Shown: positions 26,739 through 35,282 of the stretch, in pieces | How positions within the stretch are numbered: position 1 is the stretch's first letter | Layout: every line of letters begins with the position of its first letter | From: an uncultured Lachnospiraceae bacterium | GTDB taxonomy: Bacteria > Bacillota > Clostridia > Lachnospirales > Lachnospiraceae | DNA length: 36,140 nucleotides | Direction of reading: 5' to 3' | Assembly: GCA_947384285.1 (NCBI GenBank) | Contig: CANDGI010000033.1 | Coordinates: forward strand, 1-36,140 | Notes under the pieces: generated by a model | Databases searched by the model: none | Seen by the model: the letters and a program-made list of their open reading frames with translations, nothing else | What the model was told of the DNA's origin: nothing | Position numbers and translations under genes: made by a program

Positions 26739-28439
26739 TTACAGCTTCAAAGAACGGTATCGGTTCAGGCAGGCGAAGATTTCCTGCTTCCTTACCATGG
26801 CAAGCCCTCCAGGGACATAGCTTCCTTCACAGACGGCAGAAAGACCCTTGCCTTCCAGCAGGCGGCACAGCTCTTTTACGGTTTCGGATAGGGTTTTCTT
26901 TCCGTCAAACATATGAAGCTGTGCATATTTCACCAGATACCCCAGTGAAACCAATTGTTCTGTATCAGCTAACTGTTCCACATACCTTAAGTCTATTGTA
27001 TCCCGGTTGATGAGGACGGAATCTTTTCCCTGGGTTTTCATTTTGATTCTGTCATTCTTCTTAAAACCCTGGTCAGGTTTTATGATTCTGTCCAAGGAAG
27101 GTGCGTGGGAGGAAGGGGCAGGTTCATTTGGAATGGGGAATGCATCTGCTTCCTTTTTTGCAAATTCTGTAATATCCTTTGGCAGGTAATGATCCATCTG
27201 GATGATGCAGTCTGCCTTGTGGAAATAAGAGCCGGAACTTCCTGCAACCAGAACAGTGGAGATGCCGTATCTGCCAGAAAGCTCCTGTACCCGGTCAATA
27301 AAGGGTGTGATAGGTTCGCTGTCCCGGTTTACCACGCGCTGCATCAGCTCATCCCGAATCATAAAATTGGTAGCGCTGGTATCTTCATCAATGAGCATTA
27401 CCTTTGTTCCGGCTTCCATAGCCTCTACCACGTTGGCTGCCTGGGAGGTGCTTCCGCTGGCATCCTCGGTGCAAAAGTGGATAGTATCTTTTTTATTGGG
27501 AAGATTGTTGATAAACATGGAAATGTCTACCTGTTTGATGCTTCTTCCATCCTCCGCACGGATTTTCATTGCGGAATCATCTGTAATCACATATTCCCTG
27601 CCGTCGCCGGAAATGTGGTTGTATACGCCAAGCTCCAAGGCTTTCAGCAAGGTGGATTTGCCATGGTAGCCGCCCCCTACCACCAGGGTAATGCCCTGTT
27701 TGATGCCCATGCCGGTGATTGTTCCGTAATTGGGAAGCTTAAGGGATACTTCCATGGATTTTGGGGACTGGAACGGAACTGCCTGTTTCATCGGGCGGTC
27801 AGATACTCCGGATTCCCTGGGAAGAACCGCTCCGTTGGCTACAAAAGCGGCAAGCCCCAGTTTTGGCAGCTCTTCGCGGATAAACTGCTGGTCTTCTGCA
27901 AGCTTTGCATTTTTGTCCACCGCTTTGGAATCCAAAGCAGCATAGAGCAGGGATTTTTTCACGCAGCCTGGGAGAAAGTCAAAAAGGATTTTGATTAATT
28001 CCCTGCTGTTGATGGTTCTGCCGTTGGCTGGAAATCCGATTTCCATGCGGATGATAACGGTTCCATTCTGCTGGATTTCACAGGCAGTCCGCTCCAAAAT
28101 TTCCTGTCCGCATCTGCTGACGGACATTAAGCCGCTCTTGCCGGAGCCTTTTGCCTTAAAGGTGAATGCTTCCGCTTCCCTTGAAAATTTTCGAAGCAGA
28201 AAATCCTGCAAGGCAATCCTCTTATGCTTTTCCTGAAATAAATCCGTTGGAAATCCTGCGGCTTTTCCTGATACATGGACGCTTACTTTGGAAGGCGCAG
28301 CGAAGGGGTCTCCCTGTACATGGTCAATGGACAAAACATATTTGTCAAACTGGTAGCTTCCCCTTGTATCTTTATAGGCTGGATAACCTTTATGGTCAAT
28401 GCGGTTTAACAGTTCCCGTAAATCATTGTGTGTTTTCAT
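26739..28439 (-). CDS. ABC-class ATPase (ABC_ATPase/MRB1590-like)
   Basis: A 566-residue soluble ATPase of the family annotated as predicted ABC-class ATPase, whose eukaryotic relative MRB1590 binds RNA in trypanosome mitochondria. The N-terminal region (1-240) is a family-specific fold (LSIDHVQGDPFAAPSKVSV near 36-54). Walker A is GGGYHGKST (255-263), the signature-like region SGSTSQAANVVEA is at about 329-341, and Walker B is VMLIDEDTSATN (347-358). A C-terminal domain ends the protein. No permease or membrane part is seen, so it is not a transporter. I chose the ATG at 28439, preceded by GAGGGAA; a GTG four codons earlier is possible. It points toward the origin. Confidence 0.85.
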   Translation of the reverse strand: MKTHNDLRELLNRIDHKGYPAYKDTRGSYQFDKYVLSIDHVQGDPFAAPSKVSVHVSGKAAGFPTDLFQEKHKRIALQDFLLRKFSREAEAFTFKAKGSGKSGLMSVSRCGQEILERTACEIQQNGTVIIRMEIGFPANGRTINSRELIKILFDFLPGCVKKSLLYAALDSKAVDKNAKLAEDQQFIREELPKLGLAAFVANGAVLPRESGVSDRPMKQAVPFQSPKSMEVSLKLPNYGTITGMGIKQGITLVVGGGYHGKSTLLKALELGVYNHISGDGREYVITDDSAMKIRAEDGRSIKQVDISMFINNLPNKKDTIHFCTEDASGSTSQAANVVEAMEAGTKVMLIDEDTSATNFMIRDELMQRVVNRDSEPITPFIDRVQELSGRYGISTVLVAGSSGSYFHKADCIIQMDHYLPKDITEFAKKEADAFPIPNEPAPSSHAPSLDRIIKPDQGFKKNDRIKMKTQGKDSVLINRDTIDLRYVEQLADTEQLVSLGYLVKYAQLHMFDGKKTLSETVKELCRLLEGKGLSAVCEGSYVPGGLAMVRKQEIFACLNRYRSLKL

Positions 28440-28540
28440 AGTTTCCCTCACTTTCGGAAATTACGCGCCTGGTTTTTGAGCAGAGCTGCAAAAAAACAGG
28501 CGCAGGATTCAGCAGTTATTTACAGTTTCTAAGCAGAAAT

Positions 28541-28569
28541 ATTTTATCATCTTACAAAAAATAATACAA
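28541..28569 (-). promoter_or_regulatory. Promoter of the ABC-class ATPase gene
   Basis: On the minus strand TTGTAT (28564-28569) and TAAAAT (28541-28546) are 17 bp apart, about 100 bases upstream of the gene. Confidence 0.55.
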
Positions 28570-28583
28570 TAGAAATTAAAGTG

Positions 28584-28612
28584 TTGATTTTAGAAGATTG
28601 ATGGTACATAAT
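28584..28612 (+). promoter_or_regulatory. Promoter of the xpaC-telA operon
   Basis: TTGATT (28584-28589) and CATAAT (28607-28612) are 17 bp apart, about 60 bases upstream of the chosen xpaC start. It lies back-to-back with the ATPase promoter. Confidence 0.6.
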
Positions 28613-28672
28613 AAAAGATGAAAAATGAAAAGAACAGATATTTGTATCGTGTACTATATACTGGAGGAATCT

Positions 28673-29953
28673 ATGGATAAGGAATGGGAGAAATTTGGGA
28701 GGGATATCCGAGCTATTGTGGAGGATGCCGTAAATACCCAGGATTTTCGTCAATTAAACAAAACAATTACAAATACCGTAAATGAAGCAGTAAACAGTAT
28801 CCAGGATGGGTTAAAGACAGCGGGGGATGCAGTAAATCAGGCGGTATCCCAGTCTTTTTCCGAAAACCGGAGTCAAAAAGAATGGAAGGAAAAGAACCCA
28901 AAGAATCAGTATGGCTATTTTTCCCAGTCTGTTCCAGGAAGCCCCGGCGGGAGGGGATGGCAGGAACAGAATCCCAATACAAAGCCAGAGCTTTTTAAAA
29001 AGAATACTTCGGTAAAGGTTGGCGGCATAGTATTGACAGCCTGCGGCTGGACCTTTGGCGCCGGGATTGGAATTGCCATGGTGATATTGATGCTTGTGGG
29101 AATGTTTCTTGGAAGCTTCCATATAGGGATAAAAATAGCGCTTTCCATTTTGTTTCCTTTTCTTGTTGGGTGCGGCATTATGGCATGGAAAGGGAAGGGG
29201 ATGCTGTCTGCCTTAAAAAGATACCGGGGGTATATTGCGGGCCTGCGTGGAAGGACTTACTGCAATATCAAAGAATTGGCGGAAAAAAATGGAAAATCCT
29301 TTCATTTTGTACAAAAGGATGTAAAAAAAATGATTGATCAGGGCTGGTTTTGCCAGGGACACCTGGATGCGGACAATACATGCCTGATTGTCAGCCATGA
29401 TACTTATCAGGAATATCAGAGCATCCAAAAGCAAAGGATTGAGCAAAAGGAGAGGGAACAGCAGAGACAGTCCCAGATTTTTGATACAAAGGATGCTTCT
29501 GTAAATCCTGAAGTCCAGAAGGTGGTTTCTGAGGGAAAAGAATATATCAGAAAAATACAAACGTGCAGCCAGGCAATCCCAGGAGAAGAAATTTCCCGTA
29601 AGATTTCCCGTATGGAAGTGCTGATACAAAAAATATTTGACCGGGTAAAGGAAGACCCGGATTCCTTGGAAGATATTTCAAAATTAATGGAGTATTACCT
29701 TCCAACAACAGTAAAGCTTCTGGAGGCTTACCAGAAATTGGAAAGCCAGCCGGTTCAAGGTGAAAATATTAGAAATTCCAAAGAAGAGATAGAACAGACC
29801 CTTGATACGTTGAATGTGGCGTTTGAAAAACTGCTGGACAGCCTGTTTGAGGATGTGGCGTGGGACGTGTCCTCGGATATTTCCGTGTTACATACCATGT
29901 TGGCGCAGGAAGGGCTGACAAAGGATGATTTTAAAAATGGAGGAAAAATATGA
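28673..29953 (+). CDS. xpaC: XpaC family membrane protein
   Basis: A 426-residue protein of the XpaC family, named for hydrolysis of an indolyl phosphate in Bacillus but with no clear native role. Residues 1-65 are amphipathic and helical (FGRDIRAIVEDAVNTQDF). Two membrane segments lie at about 117-147 and 151-171 (GWTFGAGIGIAMVILMLVGM). Residues about 195-245 look like a winged-helix module (YCNIKELAEKNGKSFHFVQK), then a coiled coil rich in E, Q and K. I chose the ATG at 28673 because of GGAGG; the upstream frame has no such site. It overlaps telA by four bases (ATGA), the usual pair. Confidence 0.82.
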   Translation: MDKEWEKFGRDIRAIVEDAVNTQDFRQLNKTITNTVNEAVNSIQDGLKTAGDAVNQAVSQSFSENRSQKEWKEKNPKNQYGYFSQSVPGSPGGRGWQEQNPNTKPELFKKNTSVKVGGIVLTACGWTFGAGIGIAMVILMLVGMFLGSFHIGIKIALSILFPFLVGCGIMAWKGKGMLSALKRYRGYIAGLRGRTYCNIKELAEKNGKSFHFVQKDVKKMIDQGWFCQGHLDADNTCLIVSHDTYQEYQSIQKQRIEQKEREQQRQSQIFDTKDASVNPEVQKVVSEGKEYIRKIQTCSQAIPGEEISRKISRMEVLIQKIFDRVKEDPDSLEDISKLMEYYLPTTVKLLEAYQKLESQPVQGENIRNSKEEIEQTLDTLNVAFEKLLDSLFEDVAWDVSSDISVLHTMLAQEGLTKDDFKNGGKI

Positions 29954-31083
29954 GTGAAGAATTTAAGTTTGAGGAAGCTCCAGTATTGACGTTAGATCCT
30001 TTTCCAGAAAAGGAGGAGGCGGTGCAGGTGAAAGAAGAGACAGCCGAACCTGCCTGGGATGACACGATTTTAACAGAGGAAGAGCGGCGGATGGTGGATC
30101 AGTTTACCAGCCAGATAGATTTGCACAATTCCAATCTTGTGCTGCAGTATGGAGCGGGAACCCAGAAAAAAATGGCTGATTTTTCAGAAAAAGCTCTGGA
30201 AAATGTGCAGACCAAGGATTTAGGGGAAATCGGGGATTTGCTGGCAGGGGTGGTGACAGAGTTAAAAAGCTTTGATGCAGAGGAAGAAAGGGGATTTCTG
30301 GGTATTTTTAAGAAATCTTCCAATAAGATAACCGCCTTAAAAGCAAAATATGATAAAGCGGAAGTGAACGTGAGCAAAATCTGCAAGGTTTTGGAAGGGC
30401 ATCAGGTACAATTGATGAAGGATGCCGCAATTCTGGATAAAATGTATGAGCAGAACAAGGTATATTTTAAGGAGCTTTCCATGTATATTCTGGCAGGAAA
30501 AAGAAAGCTTCAGGAGGTTCGGGCTAACGAGTTTACCGCCCTGATTGAAAAGGCCAACCGTTCAGGGCTGCCGGAGGATGCCCAGGAAGCCAAGGATTTG
30601 GAAAACTTGTGCACCCGTTTTGAAAAGAAAATCCATGACCTGGAGCTGACCAGAATGATTTCTATCCAGACGGCGCCTCAGATTCGCCTGGTACAGAATA
30701 ACGATACGATTATGGTGGAAAAAATTCAGTCTACGATTGTAAATACCATTCCATTGTGGAAAAGCCAGATGGTTCTTGCCATGGGTGTGGAGCATTCTGC
30801 CCAGGCAGCCCAGGTTCAGCGGGAAGTGACGGATTTGACCAATGAATTGTTAAAGAAAAATGCAGAGCGGTTAAAGATGGCTACCATAGAGACAGCCAAG
30901 GAATCGGAACGGGGAATTATAGATATGGAAACCTTGCGAAAAACCAATGAATCCTTGATTTCCACCTTGGATGAGGTGATGCGTATCCAGAAAGAGGGAA
31001 GGGAAAAGCGCAGGGAAGCAGAAAAAGAAATAAACCGTTTGGAAGGGGAATTGAAGAAAAAACTTCTGCAGATTCAGGGATAA
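29950..31083 (+). CDS. telA: TelA family protein (toxic anion resistance)
   Basis: A 377-residue, almost fully helical soluble protein. I recognise TelA by its core: DLLAGVVTELKSFDAEEERG with FLGIFKKS, the long coiled coil, IQTAPQIRLVQNNDTIMVEK and IVNTIPLWKSQMVLAMGVE, then a charged C-terminal helix. The family was named for tellurite resistance but is widespread; roles in envelope stress are proposed. It is translationally coupled to xpaC. No tellurite-stress genes of the TerD type are seen nearby, so I would not infer resistance. Confidence 0.9.
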   Translation: MSEEFKFEEAPVLTLDPFPEKEEAVQVKEETAEPAWDDTILTEEERRMVDQFTSQIDLHNSNLVLQYGAGTQKKMADFSEKALENVQTKDLGEIGDLLAGVVTELKSFDAEEERGFLGIFKKSSNKITALKAKYDKAEVNVSKICKVLEGHQVQLMKDAAILDKMYEQNKVYFKELSMYILAGKRKLQEVRANEFTALIEKANRSGLPEDAQEAKDLENLCTRFEKKIHDLELTRMISIQTAPQIRLVQNNDTIMVEKIQSTIVNTIPLWKSQMVLAMGVEHSAQAAQVQREVTDLTNELLKKNAERLKMATIETAKESERGIIDMETLRKTNESLISTLDEVMRIQKEGREKRREAEKEINRLEGELKKKLLQIQG

Positions 31084-31122
31084 ATCTGATGTTCACTATA
31101 TTCAAATGGAAGGAGCAGAGAT

Positions 31123-31301
31123 ATGCCGGTATCATTTTATGAGGCAGCCTGGATAAATGACTATTATACGGATTTAATTTTTTCCCAGAAGAGGGAATTA
31201 CAATGAATTTTTATTTAACGAATCAGCCTAAAAAAATCCACTCTGTACAATTCAAACCGATGAAACATTGTGCAGAGTGCAGCCCCTTGTATACTGATGT
31301 T
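31123..31301 (+). other. Two short overlapping frames after telA, doubtful coding
   Basis: A 27-codon frame (MPVSFYEAAWIND..., 31123-31206) has a good ribosome site (AAGGAG, eight bases upstream). A 32-codon frame (31203-31301) starts inside its stop in ATGA fashion. The second covers the terminator hairpin of the opposite gene, which makes coding unlikely. The first could be a real small protein or a truncated gene start; no family is recognised. Confidence 0.2.
31232..31279 (-). terminator. Intrinsic terminator of the XRE gene
   Basis: Arms 31239-31251 and 31267-31279 (CACTCTGTACAAT and ATTGTGCAGAGTG) form a 13-bp stem with one wobble pair and a 15-base loop. On the minus strand a run of seven T residues follows directly (31232-31238 region), the pattern of a Rho-independent terminator. 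It lies about 40 bases past the XRE stop. Confidence 0.75.
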
Positions 31302-31320
31302 TGAATTGCTCAATGAAATT

Positions 31321-31647
31321 TTACAGCGCTTTTGCGATTCGAAGTAGAGTTTTTTGTTTTTCTTTATCCATATCTTTGAAAATGTAGATTAGTTCATGTT
31401 CAATGGCTGAGTTTGGAGAATGGTATTCATTTTCCAAAATATAATCTATGGTAGTATCTAACACATTGCAGATATGAACCAGAAGCGAGAGGGAGACTTT
31501 TACTTTATTTGTTTCAATATTGCTGATATGGGAAACATTTACATTTACAGCATTGGCAATATATTCCTGTGTCAGCATTTTTTGATTTCGAATCTCCCGG
31601 ATTCTCTTTCCAATAAATGCAAAATCTAAATCTTTCATCATAATCAT
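31321..31647 (-). CDS. XRE family transcriptional regulator
   Basis: A 108-residue DNA-binding protein. The helix-turn-helix of Cro/cI type occupies about 11-67: IGKRIREIRNQKMLTQEYIA, then NAVNVNVSHISNIETNKVKV and LSLLVHICNVLDTTIDYIL. A short helical tail follows (HELIYIFKDMDKEKQKTLLR). GGAAAGG precedes the first ATG; two more ATG codons follow within three codons. It is divergent from the secreted-protein gene at 31851, with a 203-base shared control region, and may regulate it. Orientation is opposite to replication. Confidence 0.88.
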   Translation of the reverse strand: MIMMKDLDFAFIGKRIREIRNQKMLTQEYIANAVNVNVSHISNIETNKVKVSLSLLVHICNVLDTTIDYILENEYHSPNSAIEHELIYIFKDMDKEKQKTLLRIAKAL

Positions 31648-31850
31648 CTATTCCTTTCCTTTTACTTAGGCACAAATAACAATGAAAAACTTATTTTTTT
31701 ATTTCAAACCTCAAAATATAAAAAATAATTTTATCACATAGTATCTCCAAATTATAAAAAAATATATTTTAACTTTAATATTTTTATGTCTATAGTATAA
31801 TAAGTTATAACTATAAAATATATTCTGATAAGTAAAAAAGGAGTGTTTTT

Positions 31851-32699
31851 ATGAAGAAAAAATTATTTGGTTTCATGGCAATCGTTTTGTGTCTTATATC
31901 ATTAAGCTTTACGGCCTTGGCGGCAGATACTGCGATGAAGAATAAGAAATGGGTAAGCGGACAAGGCGGAGTTTATGAAAAGGATGAAGAAGGGGACATC
32001 AGCTATAAGAGTTATGGCGTTTCTTATTACAAAATTAAGATACCAAAGCAGGGATATATCATAGTGGATGTGAAAACATCGTCTCTTCCAGGAGAAAAAG
32101 ATTATTATGCACAGGATGAGGAATCTGATGAAGGAGATTCTTCCTTTACGAATGTTAATTTGTTGAATGCTTCAAAAAAAGTTTTGGTAGAAAACAGTAA
32201 CATTTTGAATGAAAAAAAGAATTTTTCTTTTTCATGGGCAGTAAAAAAGGGGACATATTTTCTGGCAGCAGATGGGAATCAGCAGTATAAAATCCGTTAT
32301 TCCTTTACAGCAGTTGGAAAGTTAAGCAAAGTGGGAAATAATTTGAAAAGTGCAGTAACTTTGAAGAAAAAAGCGACAGTAAAAAATCTGATTTTTTTTG
32401 ATAAAAATCATTATTATAAAATAAACCTCCCCAAAAAGGCAAAGATTGTGTTTTCTTTTGATTCTAAGATCAGGGCTGCAGGTTTGACGGATACTAGCTT
32501 ATTTATGCAGGCAATGGTAAAAAAAGGCGGCAGTTATAGGTTGATTGATGAAAAGGGAACATTGATTCCGAAAGGTAATATTTTCTGGTGGGATATTGGA
32601 GGAAAGGACAAGGTTACGCTTAACCTTCCGAAAGGAACTTATTACATAAGGATAGGGACGTTTTCAAATTCAGGATATTATACCTTGAGGTGGAAATGA
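31851..32699 (+). CDS. Secreted protein of unknown function
   Basis: A 282-residue protein with a clear Sec signal peptide (MKKKLFGFMAIVLCLISLSF, cleavage probably after ALA near residue 24). The mature part seems to hold two beta-rich repeats: each has a line such as YYKIKIPKQGYIIVDVKTSS or YYKINLPKKAKIVFSFDSKI, and ends KKGTYFLAA or PKGTYYIRIG. This pattern recalls PPC-type beta-sandwich domains that bind or shield surfaces, but I cannot assign it firmly. No sorting motif or lipobox is seen. AAGGAG precedes the start. A TATAAT lies at 31796-31801, about 50 bases upstream, without a clear -35. Confidence 0.8.
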   Translation: MKKKLFGFMAIVLCLISLSFTALAADTAMKNKKWVSGQGGVYEKDEEGDISYKSYGVSYYKIKIPKQGYIIVDVKTSSLPGEKDYYAQDEESDEGDSSFTNVNLLNASKKVLVENSNILNEKKNFSFSWAVKKGTYFLAADGNQQYKIRYSFTAVGKLSKVGNNLKSAVTLKKKATVKNLIFFDKNHYYKINLPKKAKIVFSFDSKIRAAGLTDTSLFMQAMVKKGGSYRLIDEKGTLIPKGNIFWWDIGGKDKVTLNLPKGTYYIRIGTFSNSGYYTLRWK

Positions 32700-32837
32700 T
32701 AAATTAAGGAACTGCCACAAAATAAATTAAATATCCGATTTGTCTAAATGTCTATCTGCTGTATCATAAAATTTAGGCGTAACGCAAAATTTTTATATCA
32801 GTTTTACTGGTTTATACAGGTTAGGAAGGAGTTCAAA

Positions 32838-35039
32838 ATGAAAAAAAGAATACTAACTTTTTTATTGTTTATTTGTTTGATATCAAATTATTTTACTGGT
32901 TCTTTCGAAGCATCTGTGATATCTGGTTCAGAACATACAAAACAGGATCCGTTAGAAGGTAATGCGAGAATTTCTGGATTTACTATTTCACAGGACTGGA
33001 CATGGGAATATTATGAAAATGAAGATGGGACTGTTGAAGTAACAAAATATTGTAGAACGCCGGAAGACGATACCATGTGTGATATTATCATTCCAGAGAA
33101 AATTGATGAGAAAACTGTGGTAGGCGTAGGCTATTCTTATCAAAAATTTGAAGTTCCTGATAAATCAAAAGTAAGAAGCATCACGATTCCGGCTACAGTT
33201 GATAGAATGGCGTTGGAAGCTTTTGAAGGGTTTACCAATATGACAGATTTTGTATTTTTGGGGGATTTGAGTTTTGACAGTGTAGCAGATGCTTTGAAAG
33301 GCTGTAGTTCTTTGACAGCTTTGACTTATAACGACGGCCAGGTTAACTTAAGTTACTTAGAAGGAGTTCCTGTTACCACTCTGAATTTTACTGAAGGTAT
33401 AGAGTATGTAAATGTTTATAATAATGATAACAGCGGAATGATAGAAGAAGGATATCTTACTACGATTAATTTTCCTTCCACTGTGAAAAGCGTAAGTTTA
33501 GGCAATCTAGAAAAGCTGCAGGAAATCAATTTGCCTTCAAGTGTGGAAAGCTTTGGCTTTCGGGACTGTCCTAGTTTATCAGTGGTAAATTGTACGAAGC
33601 CTACCACAGAAATGGATGTAGAATGGTTGGAAAATTGTCCAAATTTGAATATAGAAGTTCAGGTGAAAAGTAATGGAATGCCCGCCATCAACAATGTTGG
33701 AATCACAAAGATTGTTATTGATGGAAACGTATGGGGTAAATATGCATGGGATAAATACACATTGAATAATTGCCCAAATTTGCAGGAAATTGTGGTAACA
33801 GGAGAGAATGATTATTATTTTACAAGAGATGGGGTACTTTTCTGGAAAAAAGATGCAGATGACCCATACTGTGACCTGGTTGCTTATCCCGCTGGAAAAA
33901 ATGCTGGAATTGATTATCAGATACCAGAAGATGTAAGATGTATTTATTATAATGCATTTAATAGTTGTAAATGTGCTTCAATTACAATTCCTGAAAATAT
34001 ACCAGATTCATGGTATTGGGATTATAGTGAGAAATACCAGGAAAATGTTAACAGTTTATCTTTTTTATCTGTAAATCAGGCTATGCTTCGTTTGATAGGT
34101 TCAAATGATGAGATAGAGACTTTGGCGTATTTGTTAAAAGTTCCAGAAAATAGAATTCAGCTTCAGCTTGGAAATACATATAAAATTACCTATGAATTAA
34201 ATGGCGGAAGAAATGCTGCTGATAATCCTTCCAGTTACCGTGCCGGAGAGTATATAAAATTAAAAAATCCAACAAAAGAAGGGTATAAATTTTTAGGCTG
34301 GATACGGAATGATGTGGGAAGTGATGAAGAGACAGGTGGAATACGATATGAAGATACGACTGTCCGTTACAAAAGATTTCAAGATTATACATTCAGTGCA
34401 TGTTGGGAAAAAATATCTTCAGGAAATATAACGAACCCGTCAACCCCAATAAAGCCGGGAACTTCAACAAACACAGAAAGTCCAAGTAAACCTGGCAGTA
34501 CACCAAGCCCGTCAACGACAGGGCAGGAAATGTTTACAATATTTTTTGATGGAAATGGCGGCACAGTGATAGGCCAGAAATCAATTACAAGAAAAGATAA
34601 CCAGCAATTAGGAAAATTGCCTACTGCCAAGCGGAAAGGATATTTGTTCCGGGGATGGTACTTGCAAAAAGCCGGGGGCAGGAAAATAGTTTCTTATACA
34701 AGGGTATCTGGTTCCGGCTCCCGTACAGTGTATGCCAGGTGGGAAAAAGTTGCAAAGCCAAAAAGAGAGACAATCACTTCTCTGAAAAAGAGAGGAAAAG
34801 GAAAATTCAAGGTACAGTACAGCGGAATCAGCAAAGTAAAAGGATACGAAATATGCTATTCCACCAATAAGAAATTCAAATCTTCCACAAAAAAAGCCTA
34901 TACATCATTTCTGGCAAAAACAATAAAAGGCTTGAAAAAGAACAAAACCTATTATGTGCGTGTACGGGGATACCGGATAGATTCTACGGGAAGCCGGATA
35001 TACGGAAAGTACAGTAAAGTAAAGAAGGTGAAGGTATAA
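32838..35039 (+). CDS. Secreted multidomain protein: BspA-like repeats, two Flg_new repeats, Fn3-like end
   Basis: A 733-residue secreted protein starting with a Sec signal (MKKRILTFLLFICLISNYF). Residues about 85-440 hold BspA-type leucine-rich repeats (VRSITIPATVDRMALEAFEG-like lines, INFPSTVKSVSLGNLEKLQE). Two Flg_new (Listeria-Bacteroides) repeats follow, at about 449-530 (ITYELNGGRNA...GYKFLGWI) and 568-637 (IFFDGNGGTV...GYLFRGWYL), separated by a Pro/Ser/Thr-rich linker. The end (about 645-733) is Fn3-like (VKGYEICYSTNKKFKSS, TYYVRVRGYR). No LPxTG signal or anchor is visible, so it is released or non-covalently held. AAGGAG precedes the chosen ATG at 32838; an upstream in-frame ATG lies outside the signal peptide. 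Likely role: adhesion or surface contact (inference). Confidence 0.85.
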   Translation: MKKRILTFLLFICLISNYFTGSFEASVISGSEHTKQDPLEGNARISGFTISQDWTWEYYENEDGTVEVTKYCRTPEDDTMCDIIIPEKIDEKTVVGVGYSYQKFEVPDKSKVRSITIPATVDRMALEAFEGFTNMTDFVFLGDLSFDSVADALKGCSSLTALTYNDGQVNLSYLEGVPVTTLNFTEGIEYVNVYNNDNSGMIEEGYLTTINFPSTVKSVSLGNLEKLQEINLPSSVESFGFRDCPSLSVVNCTKPTTEMDVEWLENCPNLNIEVQVKSNGMPAINNVGITKIVIDGNVWGKYAWDKYTLNNCPNLQEIVVTGENDYYFTRDGVLFWKKDADDPYCDLVAYPAGKNAGIDYQIPEDVRCIYYNAFNSCKCASITIPENIPDSWYWDYSEKYQENVNSLSFLSVNQAMLRLIGSNDEIETLAYLLKVPENRIQLQLGNTYKITYELNGGRNAADNPSSYRAGEYIKLKNPTKEGYKFLGWIRNDVGSDEETGGIRYEDTTVRYKRFQDYTFSACWEKISSGNITNPSTPIKPGTSTNTESPSKPGSTPSPSTTGQEMFTIFFDGNGGTVIGQKSITRKDNQQLGKLPTAKRKGYLFRGWYLQKAGGRKIVSYTRVSGSGSRTVYARWEKVAKPKRETITSLKKRGKGKFKVQYSGISKVKGYEICYSTNKKFKSSTKKAYTSFLAKTIKGLKKNKTYYVRVRGYRIDSTGSRIYGKYSKVKKVKV

Positions 35040-35094
35040 AGTAAGAAGTGCAGAGATAAATTTATGAAAAGAAGATAATATGCTGCCATGATTT

Positions 35095-35262
35095 ATGGAA
35101 ATGCTCAATGAATTTTTTATATATGATCAGTTTCAGAAATTCCTTTACCAATCCTTTACAACTGGGAGAATATTTGCAAAAGAAAAATTGTTACCCTTAA
35201 TTTATAAGAAATGTTTCCAACATTATTTTTCTGAGATTTTGTACTATGTTTTTCCGGTTTAG
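35095..35262 (+). other. 55-codon open frame without ribosome site, doubtful
   Basis: In the 243 bases between the secreted protein and the membrane protein an open frame (MEMLNEFFIYDQFQKF..., ending YYVFPV) is rich in F, Y and K. It lacks a ribosome binding site and matches no family I know. It may be a remnant of a larger gene or chance. Nothing else is seen in this gap except a GGGAG ribosome site for the next gene. Confidence 0.15.
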
Positions 35263-35282
35263 CCAGGATGGGAGATTGAGAC

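Noticed and set aside
27105-27998. A 297-codon plus-strand frame opposite the ABC-class ATPase
   Set aside because: It is a shadow of the minus-strand gene, with low-complexity composition and no family motif.
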